A stretch of DNA of 64,000 bases from CAJQPP01 sp963793465 (GTDB lineage Bacteria; Planctomycetota; Planctomycetia; Pirellulales; Pirellulaceae). Below are positions 35,137 to 44,122 of the stretch, piece after piece; position 1 is the first letter of the stretch, and each line of letters begins with the position of its first letter. Under the pieces are notes generated by a model, which did not search any database, had not been told where the DNA came from, and was given only the letters and a program-made list of their open reading frames with translations. The DNA lies in the NCBI GenBank assembly GCA_963793465.1, contig CAWCAJ010000003.1, positions 186,001 through 250,000 on the forward strand. The letters run 5' to 3'. The position numbers were made by a program, and so were the translations under genes.

Positions 35137-35373
35137 ATGATCGAATACCAGCCGTTGGAATCGGAGAAGTACCTGCTTGGCTCGGGCGAGCGATCCCAAG
35201 CGCCCGGTAAGAGGTCTGTCCGCACAGGGTCGACGGCCCGACTGCTGACGTTAACGCTGTTCCTCGCCGGCATTGGCTTGGGATATCTGGCCGGGGCCAG
35301 TTTGCTGGAAGATGTCGATCTGCTGGGCGTACTCAGACGAACCGCCAGCCGACTGCCCTTTATTGGCAATTGA
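35137..35373 (+). CDS. Small single-helix membrane protein
   Basis: This is a 78-residue protein. A polar N-terminus (MIEYQPLESEKYLLGSGERS) precedes one hydrophobic segment (LLTLTLFLAGIGLGYLAGAS) and a short tail (LRRTASRLPFIGN). The ATG at 35137 has a strong ribosome-binding site (GGAAGGA, 6 bases upstream), whereas the frame start at 35062 has none. No family is recognised. It follows glnE in the same direction, 236 bp away. Confidence 0.65.
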   Translation: MIEYQPLESEKYLLGSGERSQAPGKRSVRTGSTARLLTLTLFLAGIGLGYLAGASLLEDVDLLGVLRRTASRLPFIGN

Positions 35374-35739
35374 TCGGGGCTGCTTTTGCTTCTCGGCCGC
35401 TTCCTTGGGTTCTGCTTCCTTGGGTTCTCGTTCTCAGCCGCTTCTTGGGGTGCGTGGCCGTGGATGGCAGCCCGTCAGGGCGGGAGCACTTTTAACGGGG
35501 TGGGCTTGTCAGACGGTCGGCCGGTCGGACCCCAACCCTCGTTACGGTAGTTACGATCGGGTGAATCCGCACAATCGTCGGATTTTGATGCCCTTCCGAC
35601 CAGCAAAAAGTTTGACTGATCGCAGTGGACTCGTATGTTTGCGTGGTCAAACTGCGTCGACCCCAAAGACTGACCGAATCTCGCCATTTCCCATCCCTCC
35701 GATTGACGTTCGTCAATTTCGGCCACAGCGAGAATTTCG
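35374..35739. other. Intergenic region before the glycan operon
   Basis: No gene is seen in 366 bp. A 15-nt tandem duplication is at 35399-35428. The promoter of the five-gene operon that starts at 35740 must lie here. Confidence 0.5.
35399..35428 (+). repeat. 15-nt tandem duplication
   Basis: GCTTCCTTGGGTTCT is present at 35399 and 35414, 25 bp after the stop of the small membrane protein. Related TTCT/CCGCTTC segments flank it. Confidence 0.9.
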
Positions 35740-36924
35740 ATGAGCCATTCTGTCAATGCTTCTCACGCCATGAACCCGCCAGCGGCGGGCGGACCGACTC
35801 ACGTCCTCGGACCCCTGCCAGCTCCAGCGGATGCGATGGAAGCCCGCCTGGAAGAAGCCCAGAAGCTGATTGGCCAGGCACAGGAGCTGATTGGATCCGC
35901 CCATGGTACGGAACCACTGGCAGCGACTCCCCTTCGAAAACTGATCATTCAGATTCCCTGTTACAACGAGGCGGCCACGCTGGGGATCACATTGGAGGCC
36001 TTACCCCGTCAGGTGGCGGGTGTGGATTGCGTGGAGTGGTTGATTATCGACGATGGCAGTCGCGATTCCACACTGGAGGTGGCCCGCGAGTACGGTGTGG
36101 ATCACATCGTCCGCTTTCACAGGAACCAGGGACTGGCTCGGGCGTTCATGGCCGGGATCGAAGAGTGTTTGCGGCAGGGTGCCGATGTGATTGTCAACAC
36201 CGATGCCGACAATCAATATCACGCCGATGACATTCAGAAACTGGTACAGCCGATTGTCCGGGGTGAAGCGGAGATGGTGGTGGGTGAACGGCCAATCAGC
36301 ACGACACCCCATTTTTCACCGCTCAAAAAAGCCCTGCAGAAATTGGGCAGCTGGGTGGTCCGCATGGTCAGTCAGGCCGATGTGGCGGACGCACCCAGCG
36401 GTTTTCGCGCCATCAGCCGCGCCACTGCCAAACAGTTAAACGTCTTCAATGATTACACGTATACGCTGGAGACGTTGATTCAGGCCGGTCAAAGCAACAT
36501 GGCCGTTGTTTCCGTCCCGATCCGCACCAACGCAGATTTGCGGCCCTCCCGTTTGTTCAAGAGCATCCGTGGCTATGTCAGTCGCTCGGCGGCCACCATC
36601 GCGCGGATCTTCATGACCTACCGGCCCCTCCAGTTTTTCGGAATCCCCGGCATTTCCCTCTGTTTAGCAAGCCTGTTTATCTGCCTGAGATTCCTGGTGT
36701 TTTACCTGGCTGGCGGCGGCTCGGGGCATATTCAGTCCTTGATCCTGGCTGGCATCTTGATGGGAGCGGGCCTGCTGGCCGTGGTCGTGGGGCTGGTCGG
36801 CGATTTGATTGCCGTGAATCGCAAACTGCTGGAAAAAATCAACTGGCGGATGCATCAGCTGGAAGATGAACTCCAGCACCTCGCCCATCGACAAACCCCA
36901 CGCGAAGGAACACGGCAGCGATGA
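35740..36924 (+). CDS. Family 2 glycosyltransferase, membrane anchored (DPM1/GtrB-like)
   Basis: The protein has 394 residues. Residues 1-65 are a polar extension. The GT-A domain (about 65-300) has IPCYNEAATLGITLEALP, LIIDDGSRDST and the metal-binding NTDADNQYHADD. The acceptor-site segment DAPSGFRAISRAT is typical of polyprenyl-phosphate glycosyltransferases. Two C-terminal transmembrane segments follow (GIPGISLCLASLFICLRFLV, LILAGILMGAGLLAVVVGLV), then a charged cytoplasmic tail. It probably transfers a hexose to polyprenyl phosphate at the inner leaflet. It is the first gene of a five-gene operon; its stop overlaps the next start by four bases (ATGA). Confidence 0.92.
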   Translation: MSHSVNASHAMNPPAAGGPTHVLGPLPAPADAMEARLEEAQKLIGQAQELIGSAHGTEPLAATPLRKLIIQIPCYNEAATLGITLEALPRQVAGVDCVEWLIIDDGSRDSTLEVAREYGVDHIVRFHRNQGLARAFMAGIEECLRQGADVIVNTDADNQYHADDIQKLVQPIVRGEAEMVVGERPISTTPHFSPLKKALQKLGSWVVRMVSQADVADAPSGFRAISRATAKQLNVFNDYTYTLETLIQAGQSNMAVVSVPIRTNADLRPSRLFKSIRGYVSRSAATIARIFMTYRPLQFFGIPGISLCLASLFICLRFLVFYLAGGGSGHIQSLILAGILMGAGLLAVVVGLVGDLIAVNRKLLEKINWRMHQLEDELQHLAHRQTPREGTRQR

Positions 36925-37934
36925 ACCCCTCAACGCAGCCCAATGGACCCTCCAGCCATGCTCGGCCAGCCCTGCTGCGGCGATACATCCGTTGGGTGTT
37001 GGCAGCGATCGTGCTATCAGGAATGTTGTACCTGGGTCGCGACTACCTGGGGGAATGGCATCGCATACGTGATGCCAACCTGGCGGGCGTACTGGGAATC
37101 GCCACCGTGCATCTGTTGACACTTTGGTTGCAGGGTCTGACCGTCAAATGGGGGCTCGATTCCTTTGATCGCAGTATCAGCCAAAAAGAAAGCTTCGTAC
37201 TGTTTGTGGTGGCTTCCTATGCCAACCTGTTCCTGCCACGCAGTGGTGTTGGCGCAACCGCTTTGTATTTGAAACGCAGTGGAAAAAGCAACCTCATCGA
37301 TTACAGCTCGGTGGTGTTGATGAGCAGCGTTCTGTTTGTGTTCACCTGCAGTGGCGTGGCCTGCCTGTCGGTGGGCCTGGACTGGTTGGCCCAGCAAACG
37401 ATGCCACCGATCTGGTTGTTGTGCGGTTTGCCGGCCCTGTGGCTGGGCAGCGGTTTGGCGTTAACCATGCGTGGGGTGAGGTTCACGCATTACCGGGGGC
37501 CTGGCAGTTCGCTGATCCAACGCTTGGTGAATGCGCGAACCCGCATGTCCGCATCCAACAGCCTGTGGCGGATGGGGCTCGGCCATCTGGTGCTGGTTTT
37601 CCTGAGAGCGTTGCGGCTGTATTGTGCCTTTTGGGCTCTGCAAATCGAGGCGTCCTTTTTTGCTGTCTTGCTGACCTCCCTGTTGGGCGACCTGGCCTTT
37701 ATTTTCGCCGTGACACCGGGAGCCCTGGGGTTTCGGGAAGCCGCCATCGGGGTGGCCGCCTACCGACTGGGCATACCCGTTTCGGCAGCCATCTCGGTGG
37801 CTTTACTGGATCGTCTGGTGTACTCCTTGACCGTGGTGATCGCTGCTAACGGTTTGTTGGCGTTGGGCTGGAAAAAGTTGCCCGAGGCGACCTCCGTGGC
37901 CGCCTGCAGCGAACATCCGGGGACAGCTTCATGA
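36921..37934 (+). CDS. Flippase-like integral membrane protein (lysylphosphatidylglycerol synthase TM family)
   Basis: The 337-residue protein has about eight hydrophobic segments. It shows the family pattern: AIVLSGMLYLGRDYLGEWHR at the start, FVVASYANLFLPRSGVGAT in the middle and GALGFREAAIGVAAYRLGIP near the end. Members of this UPF0104/AglD-like family often accompany glycosyltransferases and are thought to move lipid-linked sugars across the membrane; the activity is not proven. It overlaps its neighbours on both sides by ATGA, so it is translationally coupled with the GT2 and GT4 genes. Confidence 0.88.
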   Translation: MNPSTQPNGPSSHARPALLRRYIRWVLAAIVLSGMLYLGRDYLGEWHRIRDANLAGVLGIATVHLLTLWLQGLTVKWGLDSFDRSISQKESFVLFVVASYANLFLPRSGVGATALYLKRSGKSNLIDYSSVVLMSSVLFVFTCSGVACLSVGLDWLAQQTMPPIWLLCGLPALWLGSGLALTMRGVRFTHYRGPGSSLIQRLVNARTRMSASNSLWRMGLGHLVLVFLRALRLYCAFWALQIEASFFAVLLTSLLGDLAFIFAVTPGALGFREAAIGVAAYRLGIPVSAAISVALLDRLVYSLTVVIAANGLLALGWKKLPEATSVAACSEHPGTAS

Positions 37935-39121
37935 ACCCCCGTATTGCTTACATCGCGACTCGCGAGCCTAGCTATTCCCGCGTGGCCATCATTCGTGGGG
38001 AATTGCAACGTCATTTTCAGGTGGATGAGTTCCTGTCCACCCGATCCCACTACGCGATGCGTCTGGTGGGTATCGCGCTGCGGGTCTTGGCCGCGGCTTG
38101 CACAGGTCGCTTGCGAAAAGCGGACGCCGTGTTCATCGGTTTCCTGGCACAACCCATTTTCCCGCTGGTGCGGGTACTCTACCGCGGCCCCATCATTTCA
38201 GATGCCTATTTTTCATTGTTCGATGCCGTCGTGCATGACAAACAGACGGCCACCGCAGATTCCTGGCAGGGACGCCTTTGCTATTGGTTGGATCACTGGA
38301 TGTTGAAGCATTCGCAATTGTGTGTCACGGACACGGCTACGCACGTGGAGTACTTGAAACGGTTTTTCAAGCTGCCGGATGCCGACGTGCAAAGGCTGTG
38401 GATCAGCGCAGATTGCCAACCGCTGGCCCAAAGACCCCAACCGGCAGACTGTCAACCGGCAGACTGTCAACCGGCGGACAGGCAACCGGCGGACAGGGAC
38501 CCCCCTTACGAGGTCTTCTTTTGGGGCGGCTTCATTCCTTTGCAGGGGGTGGATACCATCGTTCGTGCGGCCGCCTTGCTGAACCATCAAAACATTCACT
38601 TCACCATCTTCGGGACGGGGCAGACCCATGCCGAATGCCTGGCATTGCAGCAGCAATTGGGTGCCCACAACCTGGATTTCCGGGGCTGGCAGAGCCCCGC
38701 ACGTATTGCCGAGCATGCCGCCCATTCCCATTTGGCTCTGGGAATATTCGGTACCACCGACAAGGCATCACGGGTTATCCCCAACAAGGCCTATGAGGCG
38801 TTGGCCATGGGCATCCCCTTATTGACCCGACGGAGTCCGGCGGTCGACGAGTTGTTGCAGGAGCAAGTGGATTGCCTGTTGTGCGACCCGGGCGATCCGG
38901 AACAGCTTGCCGAAACAATCCTCTGGGCTCGCCAGCACGATTCCCAACTTCAACAGCTGGCCTTGCGTGGGCAGCAACTGTTTCAATCCGTTTGCAGTCC
39001 CGAGCGAGTCGGCGACATTCTGCATGCGGCCATTCGGAGTCTGTTACGACAACGGGCGTCGGTTCCGTTCAAGGCCAGTCTCTGGCGTGATCAGCATTCC
39101 GCGGGTGAAGGGGGTCGTTAA
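37931..39121 (+). CDS. Family 4-type glycosyltransferase with in-frame PADCQ repeats
   Basis: This is a GT-B glycosyltransferase of 396 residues. The C-terminal donor-binding domain has the signature VIPNKAYEALAMGIPLLTRR, with Glu in the EX7E-like position, then DCLLCDPGDPEQLAETILWA. The N-terminal domain begins RIAYIATREPSYSRVAIIRG. Between the domains (about residues 168-190) lies PQPADCQPADCQPADRQPA, encoded by a 15-nt tandem repeat. This is a linker expansion and is unlikely to disturb the fold. It is the third gene of the glycan operon; its start overlaps the previous stop, and the next gene starts two bases after its stop. Confidence 0.9.
   Translation: MNPRIAYIATREPSYSRVAIIRGELQRHFQVDEFLSTRSHYAMRLVGIALRVLAAACTGRLRKADAVFIGFLAQPIFPLVRVLYRGPIISDAYFSLFDAVVHDKQTATADSWQGRLCYWLDHWMLKHSQLCVTDTATHVEYLKRFFKLPDADVQRLWISADCQPLAQRPQPADCQPADCQPADRQPADRDPPYEVFFWGGFIPLQGVDTIVRAAALLNHQNIHFTIFGTGQTHAECLALQQQLGAHNLDFRGWQSPARIAEHAAHSHLALGIFGTTDKASRVIPNKAYEALAMGIPLLTRRSPAVDELLQEQVDCLLCDPGDPEQLAETILWARQHDSQLQQLALRGQQLFQSVCSPERVGDILHAAIRSLLRQRASVPFKASLWRDQHSAGEGGR
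38441..38500 (+). repeat. In-frame 15-nt tandem repeat in the GT4 gene
   Basis: CCGGCAGACTGTCAA is present at 38441 and 38456, with variant copies at 38471 and 38486. Each encodes Pro-Ala-Asp-(Cys/Arg)-(Gln/Asp). Confidence 0.9.
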
Positions 39122-39123
39122 CG

Positions 39124-40833
39124 ATGTGGACATACGGCTCGGCTCCCCCGGCAACTCAGTGGTCGCTGCTGATCCTGGCGGCTTTGTTGGCATGGCATAC
39201 CCTACGCGGCCGCCAGCCTTGGTGGAAGCGTGGCAAACGCGTCTTGCGGAAACTGGCGCAGCATCCGCTGTGGGCTGCTGCGACCCTGTTGGCAGTTTCT
39301 CTGGGAATCAACGGATTGCTGACCGGCCTCAAATATCCTGTGCCCGCCGTGCACGACGAGTTTTCCTATTTGCTGGCCAGCGACACGTTTGCCAGTGGAC
39401 GTCTGACCAATCCGGCCCATCCGCTGTGGCAACACTTCGAGACCTTTCACGTATTGAGTCAGCCAACCTATATGTCCAAGTATCCGCCCGGGAACGCATT
39501 GTTTCTGGCTGTGGGGCAAAAGCTTACCGGTCACCCGATTATGGGAGCCTGGTTGGCCATGGCTTTGGCGTTGCTGGCCTTGTTTTGGATGCTGCGGGCC
39601 TGGACCACCCCCACGTGGGCGTTGGCGGGGGCATTGCTGGTCGCCCTGCATGAGCCGGTGATTCGAGCCTGGGGGCAATCGTACTGGGGCGGTTCCGTTG
39701 CGTTTCTGGGGGGGGCCCTTATTTTTGGGGGCTTGCGACGCATCTGGTCCAGTGGGGATCAACCCTTGATCCGGGATGCCGTTTTGACGGGATTGGGATT
39801 TGTGATCCTGGCCAACACGCGTCCGCTGGAGGGGTTGTTGGTATCCCTGCCCGTGATGCTGGTCCTGAGTGTCTGGTACGTTCGACAACGAGGTGCATCA
39901 TGGCGTCGCAAGACGCTGCGTGTTGCCTTACCGGTGGGGATCATCGGGTTGGCTGGGTTGGCCGGGATTGCGCGATACAATCAGGCCGTCACCGGCGACG
40001 CCACGACGATGCCCTACGCCCTGCACGACCGCACCTATTCAGCGTCTTCCCTGATCGCCTGGAAAGTACCCCCCGCGGTTCCCGAATACCGCCATCCCTG
40101 GATGGAGAAATTCTATCGCGAATGGGGGCGTGACCGCCAACTCGCGCTGCAGGATCCTGCCGTCTACCTGCGTCAACTGAACAGAAAATTACGCATGTTG
40201 TGGCAATTTCTGCCACTGGGGATCGGCTTGACCATGTTGCCCCTCTGCTGGCTATGGAAAGACCCCTGGTGGCGATTTGCCATCACCATCGTCGCCGGGA
40301 TTCTGTTGGTTCATTCGCAAATGGCTACCTCCTGGATTTATCCGCATTACATCGCGCCGGCCTACGCCCTGTGCCTGGCGTTGAATATCGAGTGTCTGCG
40401 TTACTTGCGAACGTGGCAGCGAACGCGTGGTTGGGGAATCCTGGCCGTACGTACCACGATGCTGGCCGTCCTGCTGAGCCTGATCCCCACAGCCGTCACG
40501 CAGTTGTCCTCCGCCCACCAGCCAACGGCCCGGCAACAGATCGAAACCCAATTGGCCCACACCGGTGAGCCACGTCATCTGGTGGTCCTTTCCTATGGTA
40601 GCGATTATCCGATCGTTAATGACTGGGTTTACAACCGCGCCGATATTGATGCTTCTGCCATCGTCTGGGCGCGGGATATGGGTCAGTTAAAAAACGCAAA
40701 ACTGTTCGAATACTTTGCGGATCGAAAAGTCTGGCGTTGTCACCTGGAAAGCGACGAAGTCGTCAAACTGCAGGCCGTATCCAGCGGCCAGCTCTATTCA
40801 CAGGACTCCAACGAAAGGTCGTGGGCGGAATGA
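39124..40833 (+). CDS. GT39/ArnT-like polytopic glycosyltransferase
   Basis: The protein has 569 residues and about ten or more transmembrane segments. The first large loop carries the catalytic acidic pair region (VPAVHDEFSYLLASDTFASG) and the substrate-loop motif YMSKYPPGNALFLAVGQ, both typical of the dolichyl-phosphate-mannose/ArnT glycosyltransferase superfamily (GT-C fold). The C-terminal ~110 residues form a soluble extracytoplasmic domain. It would use a polyprenyl-phosphate sugar, as made by the GT2 two genes upstream, to glycosylate a lipid or protein on the outer face. The next start lies within its stop codon (ATGA). Confidence 0.88.
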   Translation: MWTYGSAPPATQWSLLILAALLAWHTLRGRQPWWKRGKRVLRKLAQHPLWAAATLLAVSLGINGLLTGLKYPVPAVHDEFSYLLASDTFASGRLTNPAHPLWQHFETFHVLSQPTYMSKYPPGNALFLAVGQKLTGHPIMGAWLAMALALLALFWMLRAWTTPTWALAGALLVALHEPVIRAWGQSYWGGSVAFLGGALIFGGLRRIWSSGDQPLIRDAVLTGLGFVILANTRPLEGLLVSLPVMLVLSVWYVRQRGASWRRKTLRVALPVGIIGLAGLAGIARYNQAVTGDATTMPYALHDRTYSASSLIAWKVPPAVPEYRHPWMEKFYREWGRDRQLALQDPAVYLRQLNRKLRMLWQFLPLGIGLTMLPLCWLWKDPWWRFAITIVAGILLVHSQMATSWIYPHYIAPAYALCLALNIECLRYLRTWQRTRGWGILAVRTTMLAVLLSLIPTAVTQLSSAHQPTARQQIETQLAHTGEPRHLVVLSYGSDYPIVNDWVYNRADIDASAIVWARDMGQLKNAKLFEYFADRKVWRCHLESDEVVKLQAVSSGQLYSQDSNERSWAE

Positions 40834-41882
40834 AATGCCTGGTTACTGGCGGCGCGGGTTTTATCGGCGCCCATCTGGTTCGAGAATTACTGGCCGCCGG
40901 TCATAACGTCGTGGTCCTGGATGATCTCAGCGGTGGCTTCCGGGAAAATGTCCCGGCAGCGGCCACCTGGGTGCAAGGGGATATTTGCGATGTCGAGCTG
41001 GTCAACAACCTGTTTGCCCAGCATCGTTTTGAGCTGGTCTATCATCTGGCCGCCTATGCCGCCGAGGGACTCAGCCATTTCATCAAGCGCTACAACTACA
41101 ACAACAACTTGATTGGTAGCGTCAACCTGATCAACGCGGCCATCAACCATGAGTCCAAGTGTTTTGTGTTTACGTCTTCGATCGCGGTCTACGGTGCCGC
41201 CCAATTGCCAATGCGCGAAGACATGATTCCCCAACCGGAGGATTCCTATGGCGTGGCCAAGTTGGCCGTAGAACAGGAACTGAAATGCTCCCGGGAAATG
41301 TTCGGTTTGGACTATGTGATCTTTCGGCCACACAATGTTTACGGAGAGTTCCAGAACATTGGGGATCGCTACCGGAATGTAATCGGGATCTTCATGAATC
41401 AGATCATGCAGGGCTTGCCGCTTACAATCTTTGGCGACGGCACGCAAACCCGGGCCTTCAGCTACGTGAAACCCGTTGCCAGGACGATTGCCGACAGCCC
41501 TCACCTGCCAGCAGCCTTGAACCAGGTCTTCAATATCGGCGCGGACCAACCCTGGTCAGTCAATGACCTGGCCCGGGAGGTGGGACAGGTGCTGGGCGTG
41601 GAACCCTCGATCGAGTACCTGCCCGCTCGCAACGAGGTGCTGCACGCCTGGTCGGATCACTCGCGTGTGGCAGAGGTGTTTGGCCAACCCGAGCATGTTG
41701 AATTGCGTGCCGGCCTGGAAATCATGGCCGCCTGGGCGTTGCAACATGGCGCACGGTCAACCAAGCCGTTCGCCGGCATCGAGATTGAAAAACAGATGCC
41801 TCCCAGCTGGCGTCGTGAACTGAACGCCCTGCCACCCCTGTCCCTTGACCCACTACCCGGCAATTCCATGCAGAGCCGGTAG
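40830..41882 (+). CDS. NAD-dependent nucleotide-sugar epimerase/dehydratase (GalE-like)
   Basis: This is a 350-residue extended short-chain dehydrogenase. It begins KCLVTGGAGFIGAHLVRELL, the NAD-binding glycine motif. Ser and Tyr-x3-Lys of the active site are in FTSSIAVYG and YGVAKLAVEQE. IFRPHNVYGEFQNIGD is the usual UDP-sugar epimerase segment. It likely interconverts UDP-sugars for the glycan made by this operon. ATG 40830 overlaps the preceding stop by four bases, which decides the start. It is the last gene of the operon and converges on the gene that ends at 42007. Confidence 0.92.
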   Translation: MKCLVTGGAGFIGAHLVRELLAAGHNVVVLDDLSGGFRENVPAAATWVQGDICDVELVNNLFAQHRFELVYHLAAYAAEGLSHFIKRYNYNNNLIGSVNLINAAINHESKCFVFTSSIAVYGAAQLPMREDMIPQPEDSYGVAKLAVEQELKCSREMFGLDYVIFRPHNVYGEFQNIGDRYRNVIGIFMNQIMQGLPLTIFGDGTQTRAFSYVKPVARTIADSPHLPAALNQVFNIGADQPWSVNDLAREVGQVLGVEPSIEYLPARNEVLHAWSDHSRVAEVFGQPEHVELRAGLEIMAAWALQHGARSTKPFAGIEIEKQMPPSWRRELNALPPLSLDPLPGNSMQSR

Positions 41883-42006
41883 GCTTGGATCGCTACCCCG
41901 GTCGAACTGCCTGCATCCCAGGCAAGGCATTTCGGCCCACCGGGCATTTCGTTGACCCCGGACCTGCCGGTTCATGAGACGAGCCGACTGCCAACAAGAT
42001 ACCTGA

Positions 42007-42705
42007 TCAAGATCGACGTTCACGGCGCACAACAGCACCCAGCAATGCCGCGATCATGACCCGGTAAAAATCCGCTTCGGGTATCGCCGATACATAGTTG
42101 GCGCTCAGCAGGCCTCGCGTTGCAAACCAGTCATTGTTGTCTGTGAATCCTGAGATACCGAACACCACGCTGACCTGGTTGATCGAGTCACCCCCCGCAT
42201 TCAGCAGAGACAGGTCAAATGTCGTGAAATCGTCGTTGACCCCACCCGTGGCCACCGCCGTGGAGCCACCATTCAGGTACATCGCCCAAGCCAGCCGGTC
42301 ACCGCTATCCAGATTACCCACACCTCGTTCGAAGGCGTGGGCATCAAATACGATGTCTTGAAAGCCGGTCCCGGACATGGCGTTGCTCGGCAAAAACAGG
42401 TTGTAGGACCAGACTGCGACACTATTCAGTTCGTCGATGTCCCGACCCACGATATCGCCAGCCTGAAAAGTCTCACCGCCTGGAATGGGACCGTTGAAAT
42501 TCAAATTCGTCCCGCCAATCATGGCAGGTGATCCTTGATCCAACCGACCAAAAAAATCATTGCCGCTGGGCACCCAACTCGATCCGGACGCTTGAGATGT
42601 GGAAACCGTGACAATGTCTGCTTGCGTCGTCACCGCCAAGGCCCCCCAAAACAAGGTGACCAACCCAAGCCGAGTCAGATGACGAATGATGTTGCTTGTG
42701 GACAT
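42007..42705 (-). CDS. Secreted protein with PEP-CTERM-like C-terminus
   Basis: The protein has 232 residues. A signal peptide (LTRLGLVTLFWGALAVTTQA) precedes a beta-rich mature domain (IVTVSTSQASGSSWVPSGND, FNGPIPGGETFQAGDIVGRD). The C-terminus AIPEADFYRVMIAALLGAVV plus RRERRS looks like a PEP-CTERM signal in which Pro-Glu-Pro has become Pro-Glu-Ala. The hydrophobic helix and basic end are retained. Start 42705 opens the signal peptide. It is probably surface located; function unknown. Confidence 0.75.
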   Translation of the reverse strand: MSTSNIIRHLTRLGLVTLFWGALAVTTQADIVTVSTSQASGSSWVPSGNDFFGRLDQGSPAMIGGTNLNFNGPIPGGETFQAGDIVGRDIDELNSVAVWSYNLFLPSNAMSGTGFQDIVFDAHAFERGVGNLDSGDRLAWAMYLNGGSTAVATGGVNDDFTTFDLSLLNAGGDSINQVSVVFGISGFTDNNDWFATRGLLSANYVSAIPEADFYRVMIAALLGAVVRRERRS

Positions 42706-42877
42706 GATAGAATCGCCAATGTTAAACCTGAGCCTGTGCCTCTCTGGTTTCTTTCGACGGGCGCGAGCGGCTTCCACACAAAAAATCGCCGGGAAGTCCA
42801 GCGAATGGCGATGCACTGGCAGCCAGCACGCTAGCGAACCGAACGTGGAAAGCTGTCAATGCAGTTCTGAAAAGCCA

Positions 42878-43489
42878 CTAAAGCGATGGTCTTTGGAATT
42901 CTGCGCGGGCCTGCTGGACAACGGCGTAACATGAACAATCTGGGTGGTGGTCATTGACCATTCCCATCGCTTGCATGAAAGAATAACAGGTGGTCGGGCC
43001 GACAAACTTCCAGCCCAGTTTCTTCAAGCGTCGACTCATGGCATTGGACTCTTCCGACACTGAGCGTTGGGCATCAAACTTCGCTGGTCGCGAGGGCTCG
43101 AACTGCCACAGGAAAGCGGCCAGCGAGCCAAACTGGTCCTGCATTTTCAGAGCCCGAGCCGCATTATTGATGGTGGCTTCGATCTTTCCACGGTGCCTTA
43201 CGATGCCTTCGTTCTGCAGCAGGCAGGAAACCTGGCGTTGGTTGAACTTGGCAACCCGTTGCATTTCGAAACCCTCGAAGGCATCACGGAATTGATCGCG
43301 TTTGCGGAGAATCGTGATCCAACTGAGTCCTGATTGAAACCCTTCCAGGCACAGTTTTTCGAACAATCGAAGATCGTCGCCCGTGGGCCGTCCCCACTCC
43401 TGATCGTGATAAGCCCGGTACAGGGGGTCGGAACCGCACCACCCGCAGCGCCGTCGGCCTGCTGCATCCTGTTGAATGTAATGGCTCAT
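42878..43489 (-). CDS. tag: DNA-3-methyladenine glycosylase I
   Basis: The 203-residue protein is full length for Tag, which excises 3-methyladenine from alkylated DNA. The zinc-binding snap is formed by residues in RRCGWCG, LYRAYHDQEWG and DHHPDCSCY. The helix-hairpin-helix core includes LCLEGFQSGLSWITILRKRD and the catalytic Glu segment LFEKL. ATG 43489 is the start that fits homologues. It is convergent with the neighbouring PEP-CTERM-like gene only in function, not orientation: both lie on the minus strand with a 172-bp gap. The DUF1579 gene starts divergently 90 bp away. Confidence 0.95.
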   Translation of the reverse strand: MSHYIQQDAAGRRRCGWCGSDPLYRAYHDQEWGRPTGDDLRLFEKLCLEGFQSGLSWITILRKRDQFRDAFEGFEMQRVAKFNQRQVSCLLQNEGIVRHRGKIEATINNAARALKMQDQFGSLAAFLWQFEPSRPAKFDAQRSVSEESNAMSRRLKKLGWKFVGPTTCYSFMQAMGMVNDHHPDCSCYAVVQQARAEFQRPSL

Positions 43490-43579
43490 ACGTGGGAGGC
43501 CCGGTTGATTGAATTGGGCGTTCGGGTTGGTATGCTGGATCTGGAATTCGATTGCTGCCACCGTTTATGGGAGATGATG

Positions 43580-44122
43580 ATGAAGAAGTCAATTGCCACG
43601 CTGTTGGTCGTTTTGGTTGTCGCCCCCTGCTGGGTCCTGGCGCAGGAATCGGCTCCCTATCCTGCGCCGGCGACTCCCCAACACGAAGCCTTGAAGGCGG
43701 AGGTGGGTGTCTGGGATGCCGACATCAGCATCACCGGCCCGGCAGGTGAAACGATCAAGTCCACGGGGGTGGAGACCGTAACCATGCTGGGTGAACTCTG
43801 GAGCACAACCACTTTTGAGTACGACTATCTGGGCCAGCCCACGACGGGGCATGGAGTATTCGGATACGACCCCGATCAAAAGCGTTACGTCGGCACCTGG
43901 TTCGAGGCCGGCAACCCGTACGCGTCCCACATGGTCGGCGAATATGACAAGGCGTCCAGGACCATGACCTGGTTGATGAAAACGAAAGATCCGGCCGGCC
44001 AGGAAAGTGATATGCGGATCATCGCCCGGTTGGTGGATGATTCCACACGCGACTTTCAGATGCAAGCCAAGATGGAGGACGAGTTCGTGACGGTGATGAC
44101 GATCAAGTACACCCGAAAGTAG
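43580..44122 (+). CDS. Secreted DUF1579 family protein
   Basis: This is a 180-residue protein with a signal peptide (SIATLLVVLVVAPCWVLAQ). The mature part has the DUF1579 pattern: HEALKAEVGVWDADISITGP, GELWSTTTFEYDYLGQPTTG, HGVFGYDPDQKRYVGTWFEA and GEYDKASRTMTWLM. The family is lipocalin-like and of unknown function. Three Mets occur at 43574, 43577 and 43580; the last is best spaced from GGGAG at 43569. Confidence 0.88.
   Translation: MKKSIATLLVVLVVAPCWVLAQESAPYPAPATPQHEALKAEVGVWDADISITGPAGETIKSTGVETVTMLGELWSTTTFEYDYLGQPTTGHGVFGYDPDQKRYVGTWFEAGNPYASHMVGEYDKASRTMTWLMKTKDPAGQESDMRIIARLVDDSTRDFQMQAKMEDEFVTVMTIKYTRK

Noticed and set aside
33666..35369. Long minus-strand open frame (567 codons) opposite glnE
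   Set aside because: It is fully explained as the shadow of glnE and the small downstream gene; no domain, signal peptide or ribosome-binding site.
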